DNA of 64,000 nt from Pseudomonas sp. 31-12 (GCF_003151075.1 NZ_CP029482.1:3968001-4032000), one strand, 5' to 3'; positions 1 to 9,470 are shown, counted from the stretch's first letter. Made by a program: numbers and translations. Notes: a model not told the origin generated them from the sequence alone.

Positions 1-1
1 G

Positions 2-1438
2 TCGGTTTCACTGGCTGGCACGGCGGCGCAAGCGGCCTCCCGTCCGCCGGCCAGCGGCCTGGTGCTGTGGCTCGACGCGGCCGACGCATCAACCTTGACG
101 GTCGATGCGCAGGACCGTGTGCAGTCCTGGCGCGACAAATCCGGCCATTCCAACGACGCCACGGCAGACGATGCCGCCTTGGCACCGAAGCAGGTGGCGA
201 ACGCCCTGAACGGTCAATCGGTGCTGCGTTTCAGTGGCGTTTCGGGGTTTCTGGGCAAAAACATCCGCAACGCAAAAGGCCCGGTCACGGTATTGCTCGT
301 CTCCCTTCGGCCAGAAGAAGCCAATGTTGACCCCTGGCAGCGACTGTTCAGTTCGCGACCGCAAATCGCCAACAACGATAACGTGCTGCCGAATTTCGCC
401 ATCAGCCTGCGCGAGACCTCCGCGTATGCGCCGACCATTTCCGTGCTGGAGCTGTTCGATGTGCCGATCGGTCCGTATGCCGTCGGGCGCAACGTGGGTG
501 GCAAGGACGAAAACTTCCGCGGCGACATCGCCGAAGTGCTGGTCTACGACCGCCCGTTTGCCTCCCTCGCCGAGCGGCAACAAGCGTTTGAGTACCTGGC
601 GGACAAATGGTCCATGGTCGTTCCCAGACTGGCCGACACCTGGACCCGTGTCGGACCGCTAGGCACGTTGCCGGTCCATACCAACCCCGACCTGCCGCTG
701 TCTGATCAGGCCAATGCCGGCCAGTGGGCACTCGACACCAACCTGTCCGACGACTTCAACGGCCCCACCCTCGATCTTGCACGTTGGCACGTCAACAATG
801 CCCAAGGGAACGAATCGCTCGGACGCAAACCGGCGCTGTTCAAGCCGGACAATGCAAGGGTCCACGATGGCCACCTGAACATCGTCTTCCGCAAGGAAAC
901 CTTGCCGCAGAAGTACGTCAAGCTCGGCTTCAAGGACTACTCCTCGGCGATGGTTCGCACCCTTTCGCGTGGGCTCTTCGGGTATTACGAAGCGCGCGCC
1001 AAACCCATGAATTCGGCAGGCTCCAGCGCCTTCTGGCTGGCCTGGACGGGCATGGCCGACAACGCCACCGAAATCGACATCTTCGAAATCGGCGGCAAGA
1101 CCAAAGGCGCGGCGCTCGACCGTTCGTACAACATGAATGCCCACCTGTGGGCCACGCCACAAAGCACCGAACATATTGCCGATGGCAGCACCTGGATCAG
1201 TCCATGGCGCCTGGCGGATACCTTCCATATCTACGGCTTCGACTGGCAGCCCGACACCCTGCGCTGGTATGTCGATGGCGTGCTGGTCCGGGAATCGAAG
1301 AACCACCATTTCTTCTTCCCGATGCAGATTGTCTTTGACAGTGAGGCGATGTGGCAGTGGTTCGGCGTGGTTGACGATGCTGACCTGCCCTCTACCTTCA
1401 GCGTCGATTACGTCAAGGTGTGGCAACGCAGTCGATAG
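2..1438 (+). CDS. Secreted GH16-type glycoside hydrolase with N-terminal LamG-like domain (5' end missing)
   Basis: The frame is open to the left edge. The first codons read SVSLAGTAAQA followed by ASRPP, like the end of a Sec signal peptide, so the true start is outside the window; an internal GTG at 62 would remove this. 478 codons are visible. Residues about 20-200 (VLWLDAADAST..., then a sandwich-like stretch ending IAEVLVYDR) resemble a LamG/concanavalin-like carbohydrate-binding domain. Residues about 240-478 match GH16: the catalytic signature EIDIFE is present with E357, D359 and E362 (nucleophile, helper, acid/base in that family). GH16 enzymes cleave beta-1,3/1,4 glucans or galactans; the actual substrate cannot be read from the sequence. 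A membrane O-acyltransferase follows, so a role in an extracellular polysaccharide is possible but inferred. Confidence 0.85.
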   Translation, partial: SVSLAGTAAQAASRPPASGLVLWLDAADASTLTVDAQDRVQSWRDKSGHSNDATADDAALAPKQVANALNGQSVLRFSGVSGFLGKNIRNAKGPVTVLLVSLRPEEANVDPWQRLFSSRPQIANNDNVLPNFAISLRETSAYAPTISVLELFDVPIGPYAVGRNVGGKDENFRGDIAEVLVYDRPFASLAERQQAFEYLADKWSMVVPRLADTWTRVGPLGTLPVHTNPDLPLSDQANAGQWALDTNLSDDFNGPTLDLARWHVNNAQGNESLGRKPALFKPDNARVHDGHLNIVFRKETLPQKYVKLGFKDYSSAMVRTLSRGLFGYYEARAKPMNSAGSSAFWLAWTGMADNATEIDIFEIGGKTKGAALDRSYNMNAHLWATPQSTEHIADGSTWISPWRLADTFHIYGFDWQPDTLRWYVDGVLVRESKNHHFFFPMQIVFDSEAMWQWFGVVDDADLPSTFSVDYVKVWQRSR

Positions 1439-1531
1439 CCGCCACACCAGATCGACAACCGCCCGGGTCAAATCTCTATCGGCAGATGGTCAGTTTTTCA
1501 GTTAGCGCTAACACGTCTGGAGCGCATTAAA

Positions 1532-2587
1532 ATGATCAAACGCCGGCTGAATGAACTGGATTTGCTGCGCTTCCTGGCGGCTATCGCAGTCGTGTTTTTT
1601 CACTATGCCTTTCGCGGGTATGCAAAGGGCGACATGTCGACTATGCCCTACCCGCTATTGGCTGAACCTGCCAAGTACGGTTACCTGGGTGTCGAACTGT
1701 TTTTCATGATCAGCGGATTCGTCATCCTGATGACCGCTTCGAGCAATAATCTCAAAGTGTTTTTCATCTCCCGCGTCGTTCGTATCTGTCCGGCTTTCTG
1801 GGTGTGCTGCACCCTCACTTTCGTAATCACACTTGCCATCGGACAACCCCGGTATACCGCTGATCTTTATCAATACATTGCGAACATGACTTTTCTGAGC
1901 GACTTGATGGGTATCGCGCCGATCGACGGCGTTTACTGGTCTCTGTTTGCAGAAATCAAATTTTATCTAATGATCTCCATTGTGCTGGGCTTCAAGAAAA
2001 TAGAAAAAATAGAGACCTACCTCGTGCTTTGGCTGCTGGTCTCTGCCATCGCTGAAGTATTCACGTTAGAAAAGATGCGTTCGGTACTGGTGACCGATTA
2101 CGCGGCCTATTTCATAGCGGGGGCAACGTTCTACCTGATATGGGCCAAGGGCATCACAACATCACGGGTTCTGTTGTTGGCAGGTGCATTGGCGTTGGCC
2201 AACTTCACCGCCATTGTGTGGGCCCAATTGCTCGAAACAAAATATTCGACTGAATACAATCCTTTGATCGTCTGCAGCATCATCATCCTGTTCTTCATGA
2301 CGTTTTTCCTGGTCGCCACGAACAGGACGGGAGTCATAGGGACATTGAACTGGACTGCATTGGGAGCGCTGACCTACCCGCTTTATCTCTTACATCAAAT
2401 GATCGGCTTCATGATCTTTAACATCGCTTATCCGGCGGTGAATCCGCACCTACTGCTTTGGGGCACTATCGCCTTGATGATCGGTGCGTCTCATATCATC
2501 CACAAACAAATAGAAACCCCGATGGCCAGGTCAATGAAAAAATTCCTTTCATTATCCTTCAAGCGTGTCGAGGTTAATAAGCCGTAA
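1532..2587 (+). CDS. Acyltransferase family 3 membrane protein (OafA/ExoZ type)
   Basis: 351 residues with about ten hydrophobic segments. The N-terminus NELDLLRFLAAIAVVFFHY is the hallmark of acyltransferase-3 proteins (family knowledge: the H in the first helix is important), followed by YLGVELFFMISGFVI, another family motif. These integral inner-membrane enzymes transfer acetyl or similar groups to sugars of exopolysaccharide, O-antigen or periplasmic glucan. The ATG at 1532 follows GGAGCG. Codon use is visibly more AT-rich than the neighbours (for example AAAATAGAAAAAATAGAG near 2000), which hints at horizontal acquisition. The gene lies 93 bases after the GH16 gene in the same direction, so co-function on one polysaccharide is plausible. 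The acceptor is unknown. Confidence 0.88.
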   Translation: MIKRRLNELDLLRFLAAIAVVFFHYAFRGYAKGDMSTMPYPLLAEPAKYGYLGVELFFMISGFVILMTASSNNLKVFFISRVVRICPAFWVCCTLTFVITLAIGQPRYTADLYQYIANMTFLSDLMGIAPIDGVYWSLFAEIKFYLMISIVLGFKKIEKIETYLVLWLLVSAIAEVFTLEKMRSVLVTDYAAYFIAGATFYLIWAKGITTSRVLLLAGALALANFTAIVWAQLLETKYSTEYNPLIVCSIIILFFMTFFLVATNRTGVIGTLNWTALGALTYPLYLLHQMIGFMIFNIAYPAVNPHLLLWGTIALMIGASHIIHKQIETPMARSMKKFLSLSFKRVEVNKP

Positions 2588-2662
2588 CCGAGCGTACAAA
2601 GTCGCTGAGCGCTCATGCCGATCAACGGATAGTCGCGAAGGCCTTACGTTGGGGTTGGGGTA

Positions 2663-3399
2663 CATATCCGTTTCTGCGGTAACGGCGGGTATTGGTTCCG
2701 CCCTTACGGCGGGTCACTTTGGAAAAGCCCCAAAGTAACCAAAGGGCTCTTGCCCCTGACGTTCGGTACCTCGCCAAGGCTCGGCATGCCCTCGCTCCGG
2801 TCCTGCTCCGTGGGCCCGCCGCCATCGGCCATCCATGCCGGGGGCGGCTAACCCGGCATCCATGCCGGGTTGCCCACTGCGCAGAACCTCCACTCGGCCT
2901 CTCGAGGGGGCGACTACCGCCACAGCACCGCGAGGCGGCCCTCGGGCCGGCCTGGCTCTTCGTGTGAATGCATTTCCCCTGTGGGAGCTAGCCTGCTAGC
3001 GATGGACGTTAACGATTACGCGTTCGGTCTGAATGAACGCGGTGTCTGGACGTCCATCGCTAGCAGGCTAGCTCCCACAGGTTTTTTTGGCGGACATGAC
3101 ATGGTGTTCACTACCGATGACCTTGACGCACATCAGGTCGGCTATCAGTCCGCCTCGTTTTGGTTTTTGATCTGCCCCGTCGGAAGGCCGAGCGCAGGTT
3201 CTGCGCAGTGGGCACCGCGGCCGGGATGCCGCGGTAGCCGCCCCCGGCCATGGATGGCCGATGGCGGCGGGCCCACGGAGCAGGACCGGAGCGAGGCACC
3301 GTACGTCAGGGGCGAAAGCGTTTGGTTACTTTGCGCTTTTCAAAGTCACCCGCCGTAAGGGCGGAACCAATAGCAGCCGTTACCGCAGAAACGGATATG
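2663..3399. repeat. Long composite inverted repeat, arms of about 230-250 bp
   Basis: Left arm 2663-2915 and right arm 3171-3399 are imperfect reverse complements. Both begin outward with CATATCCGTTTCTGCGG and run through GGTTCCGCCCTTACGGCGGGT, TCCGGTCCTGCTCCGTGGG, GCCATCGGCCATCCATG and CCCACTGCGCAGAACCT. Small indels and substitutions separate the arms. I recognise the arm sequence as a kind of intergenic repeat common in P. fluorescens-group genomes, but cannot name the family. The whole could fold as one giant hairpin. Confidence 0.85.
2978..3081. repeat. REP doublet (perfect 32-bp inverted pair) inside the loop of the long repeat
   Basis: Left arm 2978-3009 (starts CCTGTGGGAGCTAGCCTGCT) and right arm 3050-3081 are exact reverse complements with a 40-base loop. 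This is the usual head-to-head arrangement of Pseudomonas REP sequences. Confidence 0.9.
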
Positions 3400-3419
3400 C
3401 CCCCCGACACCAGCCACCT

Positions 3420-5486
3420 TCAAATCATCGGCGAAGCACTCACCACCCGCAGCGCCAACCCTTCATAGGCATCCAGCGTAATAGTGAAATCCCCCTCCTG
3501 CGTCAAATCCCCTTCAACCCGCTCGTTGATGATGTCGACCACCGGCCCCGGCGCAATATTGGGCAGGTGCAAGGTTTCGGTGATCGGCGTCGATCCGAAA
3601 TTCAGCGCGGTGATTTGCGTCCCCTTACCGGCCGGCAATTCGTGAACCATGACCAGCAGCCCGGGATGCTGCACATCCGGAATCAGGATCTGACGACTCG
3701 CGGCAATGTCGTAGGCGCGACGCGCGGCGAGGATTCTTTTGAGTTGCGAGACGAACGAATCCGGGTCCTTCAATTGACTGGGCAAGCTGCCATACAAGGT
3801 CTTCGGACGCGGCATTTCACCCGCGGACAGTGGCGCATCCGGATTGAGGTCCACCAGATCGTAGGCACCGCGGTGAATCCAACGCGTGTCACCATCGCCC
3901 ATCAAATCCTCGACCTGCTCCGCCGGCAACGGTAGCGCGCCGACAAGGTCCCAGCCGGACAGCGCGAACACACCCGGCTGCATGGCGTTGTACATCACCA
4001 ACAGCAAATGCACTTGGCGAATCTGCTGGATATCCGCCGCTGTGATCGAGTCGAGATCACGAATGCCCAGCGCCGCCGTGATGATGCTGGCGGTGGTGCA
4101 CGACACGCCGTTGGTCACGAATTTCAGGTTGTAAGGCGCGTGCTCGCCCGCCAGACGTTCGTACATCTGCTCACGAATGTGTTCACGCAAGATGCTGCCC
4201 GGGAAGGTCTGCCCCTGATAGAGATAGGTGTCATGGGCGTGCAGCGTCCAGAAATGCACCAGTTCCAGGGTCAGTTCGTCGTGGTTCTGCAGGGCATGGA
4301 TCAGCGAACCGGGGTCGATGCCGAGGGTGTGCATCTGCCGCAGCATCAAGCGCAGGAATTCGGTGTCGCCCATCAGCAACGCGTGCTGGTAGGCCGGTCG
4401 GGTGATGAAGTCGTAGGAGAGATCGGCGCCGCCGTGGGACATGCTGGCGATGTCGTCGACGGTCAGGTTCAGCTCCTGGAAACTGAAACCGCCGGCCTTG
4501 CGGATCGCCCCGGCGAGCAACTGGTTACCGGTGATCGATAACGGGTGGCTTTCAGACCAGGCGGTGCCGTCGAGCTTGCGCTCCACGCCGAGGAATCCGT
4601 TGGCGTCCAGACGCAGGATTTTCGCGCCCATGACGTCAATGGCGTGCAGGGCATCGCCGATGATCATCTGTTGTGCGGCGAAGGTCGGGTCCAGCCAGTT
4701 CAGCGACGGCTGCCCTTCCTTGAAGTAATGCAGATAAACCCAGCGCCGTGGTTTGCCATCGACGCCGATCACGATCGGAGTCGCGCTCCAGTCGGTTTCC
4801 TTGACCCCCGGCTCGAAGAAGATCACGCGCTGCAACTGGCCGACGATGTAGTGCTTGTCCCGGAGCACGTCGACCTGCATAGGGCTGAGATTTTGCGCAT
4901 CACGACCGTCGGCGATGTCCGGCAGCAACGGCCAGTCCTCCTCGCGGATTTCGACCATGTGGTAGAGACCCGGGTAGTCTTCGTAGGCCATCTCGGCCAG
5001 GCGGAAATCCGCGCCTTTGCCGGTGTGCGAAGGGATCACGTCATCGATGATCACCGCGTTGTGCGCGGCGGCCATGCGCACCAGCGCCTGGAGCTGCGCC
5101 TCGGTGCCCAGCTGCGGGTCGATCTCGAAACTGATGCGGTCGAAATTGCCGTCAATGGTCGGTGTGCGTTGGGTGCCAGTCAGGCCGCCAGACATTTTCA
5201 GCGGACCGTTATGAATGCCCTGGATGCCGATTCTCGACAGCGCATGCCATAAGGTTTCATCGCCCAGGGCTTCCAGCACGGTGCCGTCTTCGCGAGTGAC
5301 GATGGACGCCGGGTAGGCAGTGAACCACACCGACGCCAGGGCCGAGGCATCGCGGGGCCGGGTATGGGCATAGGGCTGTTGCCACAGCCGACCTTGCCCC
5401 GAATAGAGCTTGGCCCGCTGCCGGGCGGCATGAAGCATCGATTGTTCAACCAGCCAGGTCACATGATTTTTGTCAGCCGCGGTCAT
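3420..5486 (-). CDS. GH13 alpha-glucan enzyme, maltose glucosyltransferase/trehalose-synthase-like
   Basis: The 688-residue form starting at 5486 is preferred (MTAADKNHV..., AGG about 12 bases upstream); an open extension to 5633 (49 residues, low complexity, no domain) is less likely. Four GH13 regions are visible: [26 protein letters not shown] with nucleophile D294, III FQELN with acid E338, IV LQNHDEL with D403. The C-terminal ~100 residues look like the usual beta-sandwich domain C. The family includes TreS (maltose to trehalose) and maltosyl enzymes; this shorter divergent relative is often called a putative maltose alpha-glucosyltransferase. A cytoplasmic role in glycogen, trehalose or osmoprotection is inferred. 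It is a single gene, with the repeat region downstream and a gene-free region upstream. Confidence 0.8.
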   Translation of the reverse strand: MTAADKNHVTWLVEQSMLHAARQRAKLYSGQGRLWQQPYAHTRPRDASALASVWFTAYPASIVTREDGTVLEALGDETLWHALSRIGIQGIHNGPLKMSGGLTGTQRTPTIDGNFDRISFEIDPQLGTEAQLQALVRMAAAHNAVIIDDVIPSHTGKGADFRLAEMAYEDYPGLYHMVEIREEDWPLLPDIADGRDAQNLSPMQVDVLRDKHYIVGQLQRVIFFEPGVKETDWSATPIVIGVDGKPRRWVYLHYFKEGQPSLNWLDPTFAAQQMIIGDALHAIDVMGAKILRLDANGFLGVERKLDGTAWSESHPLSITGNQLLAGAIRKAGGFSFQELNLTVDDIASMSHGGADLSYDFITRPAYQHALLMGDTEFLRLMLRQMHTLGIDPGSLIHALQNHDELTLELVHFWTLHAHDTYLYQGQTFPGSILREHIREQMYERLAGEHAPYNLKFVTNGVSCTTASIITAALGIRDLDSITAADIQQIRQVHLLLVMYNAMQPGVFALSGWDLVGALPLPAEQVEDLMGDGDTRWIHRGAYDLVDLNPDAPLSAGEMPRPKTLYGSLPSQLKDPDSFVSQLKRILAARRAYDIAASRQILIPDVQHPGLLVMVHELPAGKGTQITALNFGSTPITETLHLPNIAPGPVVDIINERVEGDLTQEGDFTITLDAYEGLALRVVSASPMI

Positions 5487-5857
5487 AAAAACTGTTACCT
5501 GTTGTCGGGGTAAATTTGCGCTTGGCCATCCCATGCGTACCTGCACCGGCGGACCCGTCCTTTTCATATGAGGCCCTGAGGCGGCATTCGTTGCATCGAC
5601 GCTGGACGAATCAGAGCCCGCCTGCTGTTTCAAGTCATACCTGGGAATGAGTTGTTAACACCTACATATCCCCGCAGACAACCTAGGCATAAGTGACGCA
5701 CCTGCGCGTCTCTTTAAGATACAGCCATCAAATACCCACGCTTGATCAGACAAAAAACGTTCCTGGGTCGCGTCACTACGACGGTCTCTCGCGGACCGTT
5801 GCACGCATGCAAAACCCTTGTTGCTTGAACATCCCTTGATCAAATAAGGAGAACAGG
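5487..5857. other. Divergent intergenic region
   Basis: 371 bases between the start of the GH13 gene (leftward) and the small exported protein (rightward). It should hold both promoters. The part 5487-5633 is open in the GH13 frame but looks non-coding. I see no clear hairpin or consensus promoter that I would call. Confidence 0.5.
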
Positions 5858-6181
5858 ATGAAAACTCCAAACGTCGTATTGGGCATCGCCCTGCTTGCTA
5901 CCACTGGCTTGATAACGGCAACGATTCACGCCGCCGAACCTCGCGACGCAGCTGCCAGCGGCAGCCGAACAGGCGGAGATCGGGATGCTGTTGCACCGTT
6001 GGTCCAACACGCTTCCGACAAACCCACCCACCCGCACGTTGCCGAAGGCGGTGCCGATCGCTTGAAAGAACGGCAATTGGCGTCGGACGGCTCTGATCGC
6101 CTCAAGCAGAACCGTGTCGCCGATGGTGGCTACGACTCCGGTTCAGACATGAACGCCGACTTCTGCTTCGCCTGCCGCTGA
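5858..6181 (+). CDS. Small exported hypothetical protein
   Basis: 107 residues. A strong ribosome-binding site AAGGAG lies 8-9 bases before ATG. Residues 1-25 form a clear Sec signal peptide (KTPNVVLGIALLATTGLITA, cleavage near HAA/EP). The mature part is hydrophilic and contains a degenerate repeat: GGADRLKERQLASDG and GSDRLKQNRVADGG, about 15 residues each. It ends FCFACR with two cysteines. I do not recognise the family; similar small periplasmic proteins occur in pseudomonads. It stands alone upstream of a REP-bearing terminator region. Function unknown; periplasmic location is inferred from the signal peptide. Confidence 0.75.
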   Translation: MKTPNVVLGIALLATTGLITATIHAAEPRDAAASGSRTGGDRDAVAPLVQHASDKPTHPHVAEGGADRLKERQLASDGSDRLKQNRVADGGYDSGSDMNADFCFACR

Positions 6182-6224
6182 TCGAGCATTGATTCAGGGC
6201 TCGGCTGACGGGCTCGATAAACAG

Positions 6225-6457
6225 AAAGCCCCTCCATGAGGGTAATGCGGTTCACTTAAGCGCGGTACTTCAGACACAGCTACTTTTGTGGCGAGGGAGC
6301 TTGCTCCCGCTGGGCTGCGTAGCGGCCCCAAAAATCCGACAACACCGTCGATTTTTGTGAGTGCTCCGCACTCAAGCGGGAGCAAGCTGCCTCGCCACAG
6401 GTTCTCTGTGACTGAAGAGGTTTAAGTGAACAGCATCACCTCCACGAGGGGCTTTTT
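6225..6457. terminator. Terminator-like inverted repeat interrupted by a REP doublet
   Basis: Outer arms 6225-6259 (AAAGCCCCTCCATGAGGGTA...) and 6422-6457 (...CCTCCACGAGGGGCTTTTTT) are imperfect reverse complements over about 34 bases, ending in a T-run on the + strand and A-rich on the other side. This resembles a bidirectional intrinsic terminator whose loop holds the REP pair. It fills most of the 395-base gap between the small exported protein and the kinase. Confidence 0.7.
6286..6401. repeat. REP doublet
   Basis: TTGTGGCGAGGGAGCTTGCT at 6286 pairs with the reverse complement ending at 6401 (AGCGGGAGCAAGCTGCCTCG...). One mismatch pair in the core; spacer about 60 bases. Confidence 0.85.
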
Positions 6458-6576
6458 TCATCCGCCAATATTCAGGACGATTTTTGGCCGAAATTCAGGG
6501 GTTTATGTCCTATTGAAGGGCAAACATTTGCTTCTAGCATAGGCACCCGACTCCGCCCCCTCGATACCAGGAGTGC

Positions 6577-8127
6577 ATGACCGAGATGAACAACAACAGG
6601 TCTTTCAATGCGCGCAAAGCCTTTCCATTTTTCAACAGTGCCAACGGCAAAGGGCAACGCATACCCTGCGAGACGAGCATTGGTGCAGCGATCGGCATCA
6701 GTTCCAACCCGCTGATCAACGCCCTGGGATGGCTGATCGGGCTGGTGGTGGCGTGCGGCATCGTGATCATCAATTCCGAGACACACACTGACCTGGCCCC
6801 GACGATTCTTTACATCACGTTGCTGTTGATGGCGGCGAACCTGTTTTCAATCAACGCCGTTATTTCAATCGCGCTGATGTGCATGCTGCTGCTGACGGCG
6901 ACCTTTTTTTATAACGGCGGCTATCAACGCTGGGACTCGACAACGGGGTTCTTCCGCTGCCTGACCGCGCTGTCGGCGATCACCTTCCTGGCGCTGCGCA
7001 GCAAATATGCTGCCGACCGGCTGCGTCATAACGAGGTGTACCTGATCGGCGCCCAACGCCTGAGCCAGACCGGCAGCGTCGGCTTTCGCGCCGGCGCCGA
7101 AGCGATCTCTTGGTCGGATGAATCGGCGAGGATTTTTGAGTACCCGCTGACCGAAGCCCCGACCTTCTCCAAGGTCCTGGCACGCACTCATCCCGACGAC
7201 CTTGCGCTGGTGCACGAGATCTTTGCCAAGGCGACGCGTCATGAAGCGCTGATTGAGGTCAAGCACCGCTTGTTGATGCCGGATGGACGCATCAAACATG
7301 TGCACATGATCGCCAGTCCGCTGTTTACCCAGCATGAGCGCTCCAAATACGTCGGCGCACTGATGGACATCACCGCCAGCAAGCAAGCCGAGGAGGCCCT
7401 CTTCTGCGCCCAGGCGCAACTGGCCCACGTCACCCGCGTCACCTCGCTGGGCGAGCTGGCCGCGTCGATTGCCCATGAGGTGAACCAACCGCTGACGGCC
7501 ATCACCAGCAGTAGCGAAGCCTGTCGTCGCTGGCTCGACCGTCCCGTCCCGGATCTGAACGAAGCGATCGCTTCCCTGGACCGCATCATCGCCAGCTCGT
7601 GCCGCGCCAGCGATGTCATCAGTCGCATCAGGACGCTGTCACGCAAGTGTGGGCCGCTGCGCCAGAGTGAGTCGCTGAACGACATCGTCAACGAGACGCT
7701 GAGCCTGGTTCAACAAGAGTTGGCACACCACAAAATCAGTCCGAAGGTCGATTTGGCCGCGTGCGCGGGTCGTGTCCATGCGGATCGGGTACAGCTGCAG
7801 CAAGTGATCATCAATCTGATCATCAACGCATGCCAGGCCTTGGCGGAGGTCGAAGTCTGCGAACGAATTCTGCACGTACGCACGTGGGTCAAGGACAACG
7901 AGGCGGTGGTGGAAGTGGCTGACCTGGGACCGGGCATCGCAGCCCATGTCCTGCCGTCCTTGTTCACCCCCTTTTTTACGACCAAGGACAACGGCATGGG
8001 CATGGGCCTCTCCATCTGCCGCTCGATCATTGATTTTCATGGCGGCAGGATCTGGGCCACCAGCGCCATCGGTCACGGCGCCTCGTTCAAGGTCGCCTTG
8101 CCGCTGCTCGTCACCGTCGCCCACTAA
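6577..8127 (+). CDS. Membrane sensor histidine kinase with PAS domain (FixL/TodS-like)
   Basis: 516 residues. Three hydrophobic segments at roughly 45-65, 70-92 and 95-115 (GWLIGLVVACGIVII, TILYITLLLMAANLF, ISIALMCMLLLTATFF) place the N-terminus in the inner membrane. A PAS fold follows at about 140-270 (ISWSDESARIFEY, HPDDLALVH, GALMDITASKQAEE). The kinase core has the H-box SIAHEVNQPL with H300, N-box LIINACQAL, G1 DLGPGIA, and the F/G2 region FFTTKDNGMGMGLSI. The E-V-N-Q-P-L form is typical of FixL-type kinases. It lies 40 bases before its likely partner regulator, so phosphotransfer to that protein is expected. The signal is unknown; no heme-pocket motif is evident to me. Confidence 0.9.
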   Translation: MTEMNNNRSFNARKAFPFFNSANGKGQRIPCETSIGAAIGISSNPLINALGWLIGLVVACGIVIINSETHTDLAPTILYITLLLMAANLFSINAVISIALMCMLLLTATFFYNGGYQRWDSTTGFFRCLTALSAITFLALRSKYAADRLRHNEVYLIGAQRLSQTGSVGFRAGAEAISWSDESARIFEYPLTEAPTFSKVLARTHPDDLALVHEIFAKATRHEALIEVKHRLLMPDGRIKHVHMIASPLFTQHERSKYVGALMDITASKQAEEALFCAQAQLAHVTRVTSLGELAASIAHEVNQPLTAITSSSEACRRWLDRPVPDLNEAIASLDRIIASSCRASDVISRIRTLSRKCGPLRQSESLNDIVNETLSLVQQELAHHKISPKVDLAACAGRVHADRVQLQQVIINLIINACQALAEVEVCERILHVRTWVKDNEAVVEVADLGPGIAAHVLPSLFTPFFTTKDNGMGMGLSICRSIIDFHGGRIWATSAIGHGASFKVALPLLVTVAH

Positions 8128-8167
8128 ACGGCTTGAACACCAGGACAACTGCTCCCAGGGAAGCTCC

Positions 8168-8815
8168 ATGAACAAATACCACCCCATGAACAAAGTCAGC
8201 AACACCGAGCCTTTGGTCTTCATCGTCGATGATGATGCGCCGCTGCGTGAAGCACTCGGCAGCCTGCTGCGTTCCATCGGCCTGCAGGTCGAGCTGTTCG
8301 GTTCTGCTGCCGACTTCATGAAGTACAACCGTCCGGACATCCCCAGCTGCCTGGTGCTGGATGTGCGATTGCAAGGCTCCAGCGGGCTGGATTTCCAGCA
8401 GGAGCTGGTGGCCGCCAACATCAACCTGCCGATCGTTTTCATGACCGGGCACGGCGACATTGCCATGACAGTCCGGGCGATGAAGGCCGGCGCGGTGGAT
8501 TTCCTCGAGAAACCCTTTCGCGAACAGGACTTGATTGATGCGGTATCCGCTGCCCACGCACGGGACAAGGTGCGGCGCGAGTCGGAGCGCGAAAACGATG
8601 AGTTGCGCAGCCGCTTTGCCACGCTGACCCCCAGAGAGCAGACGGTCATGGCATTGGCCGTGTCAGGCCTGATGAACAAGCAGATCGCCGGGGAAATCGG
8701 CTTGAGCCAGATCACCGTCAAGATCCACCGCGGCCAGGCCATGCGCAAGATGTTCGCCCGCTCGTTTGCCGACCTTGTCCGAATGGCGCAAGCGCTGGGA
8801 ATCAACCGCCCTTAG
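8168..8815 (+). CDS. FixJ/NarL-type response regulator
   Basis: 215 residues from ATG 8168 with AGGGA upstream; an open frame extends further 5' but overlaps the kinase. The receiver domain (residues 15-130) has acidic pocket DDD21-23, phospho-acceptor D65 in LVLDVRL, T94 in FMTGHGD and K116 in FLEKPF. A LuxR-type helix-turn-helix follows at about 150-210 (TLTPREQTVMALAVSG...KQIAGEIGLSQITVKIHRG). It is transcribed right after the PAS histidine kinase, so the two form a two-component pair controlling transcription. The targets are unknown; the lone receiver gene next door may be one or may modulate the relay. Confidence 0.92.
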   Translation: MNKYHPMNKVSNTEPLVFIVDDDAPLREALGSLLRSIGLQVELFGSAADFMKYNRPDIPSCLVLDVRLQGSSGLDFQQELVAANINLPIVFMTGHGDIAMTVRAMKAGAVDFLEKPFREQDLIDAVSAAHARDKVRRESERENDELRSRFATLTPREQTVMALAVSGLMNKQIAGEIGLSQITVKIHRGQAMRKMFARSFADLVRMAQALGINRP

Positions 8816-8920
8816 GGACGGGTCTATACGCAGGTATACTGTGTCGCGCTGGGGGATTGGGTATCTTGCAGTGATGGCGGGCACTCTTTATGGGCTACCC
8901 GATATCACCCAGGTACTTAA

Positions 8921-9295
8921 ATGTCCTACCCCTTTATCATTTCCGTGGTCGACGATGACGAGTCGGTTCGCATTGCACTGGACAGTTTATTGCGCTCCAA
9001 CGGCTACACCGTCCGGGTATTCGCCACGGCCGAAGAGTTCCTCTCGACTAACGGTCCGCTGATCACCTCCTGCCTGATCTCCGATGTTCAAATGCCCGGC
9101 CTGTCGGGCATTCAGATGTATGAAGAACTCTCAGCCCGAGGCATTCACCTGCCGGTCATCTTCATCAGCGGATACCTGGATTCCCTGCCCCAGGTCAGCG
9201 CTACAGCCGTCAAACCCGTCGCATTTTTTCCCAAGCCATTCCCCTGTGGCGAATTGATTGCCTGTATCGAAGACATCCTCAATCGCTCCGCTTGA
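8921..9295 (+). CDS. Stand-alone receiver (CheY/FixJ N-terminal-like) protein
   Basis: 124 residues, only a receiver domain with no output domain. Acidic pocket DDD11-13, phospho-acceptor D55 in LISDVQMPG, S83 in FISGYL where most have Thr, and K105 in FPKPF. It resembles the FixJ receiver of the preceding gene. It starts 105 bases downstream, close enough for one operon, though a separate promoter in that gap is possible. Single-domain receivers like this act as phosphate sinks or as partners of hybrid kinases; here it may compete with the neighbouring regulator for the kinase H300 phosphate. That role is inference from context. Confidence 0.85.
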   Translation: MSYPFIISVVDDDESVRIALDSLLRSNGYTVRVFATAEEFLSTNGPLITSCLISDVQMPGLSGIQMYEELSARGIHLPVIFISGYLDSLPQVSATAVKPVAFFPKPFPCGELIACIEDILNRSA

Positions 9296-9470
9296 GCCCG
9301 CTCATCTGCGGTCAAATCACTCGGTCTGTGCGTTTTCATTTTGCCCGCTTAATACACGGGTATGCCTTGCTCATACTCATGCGTGTTTGCACTGACCCCA
9401 GGTAGAAGTGTCCCGCCCTCTCCCCGTCGATAACATCTCCCTTGTCTTCAGGTGTAGGGCGGTGACTGGC

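Larger units (their letters stand above)
2588..3419. other. Gene-free interval filled by repeats
   Basis: No credible gene. Nearly all of it is a long imperfect inverted repeat with a REP pair in the loop (see the separate entries). Open frames here (such as 2870-3358) run through repeat DNA and have no protein-like features. Confidence 0.75.

Noticed and set aside
2870..3358. 162-codon frame in the long inverted repeat
   Set aside because: Composed wholly of repeat arms and REP sequence.
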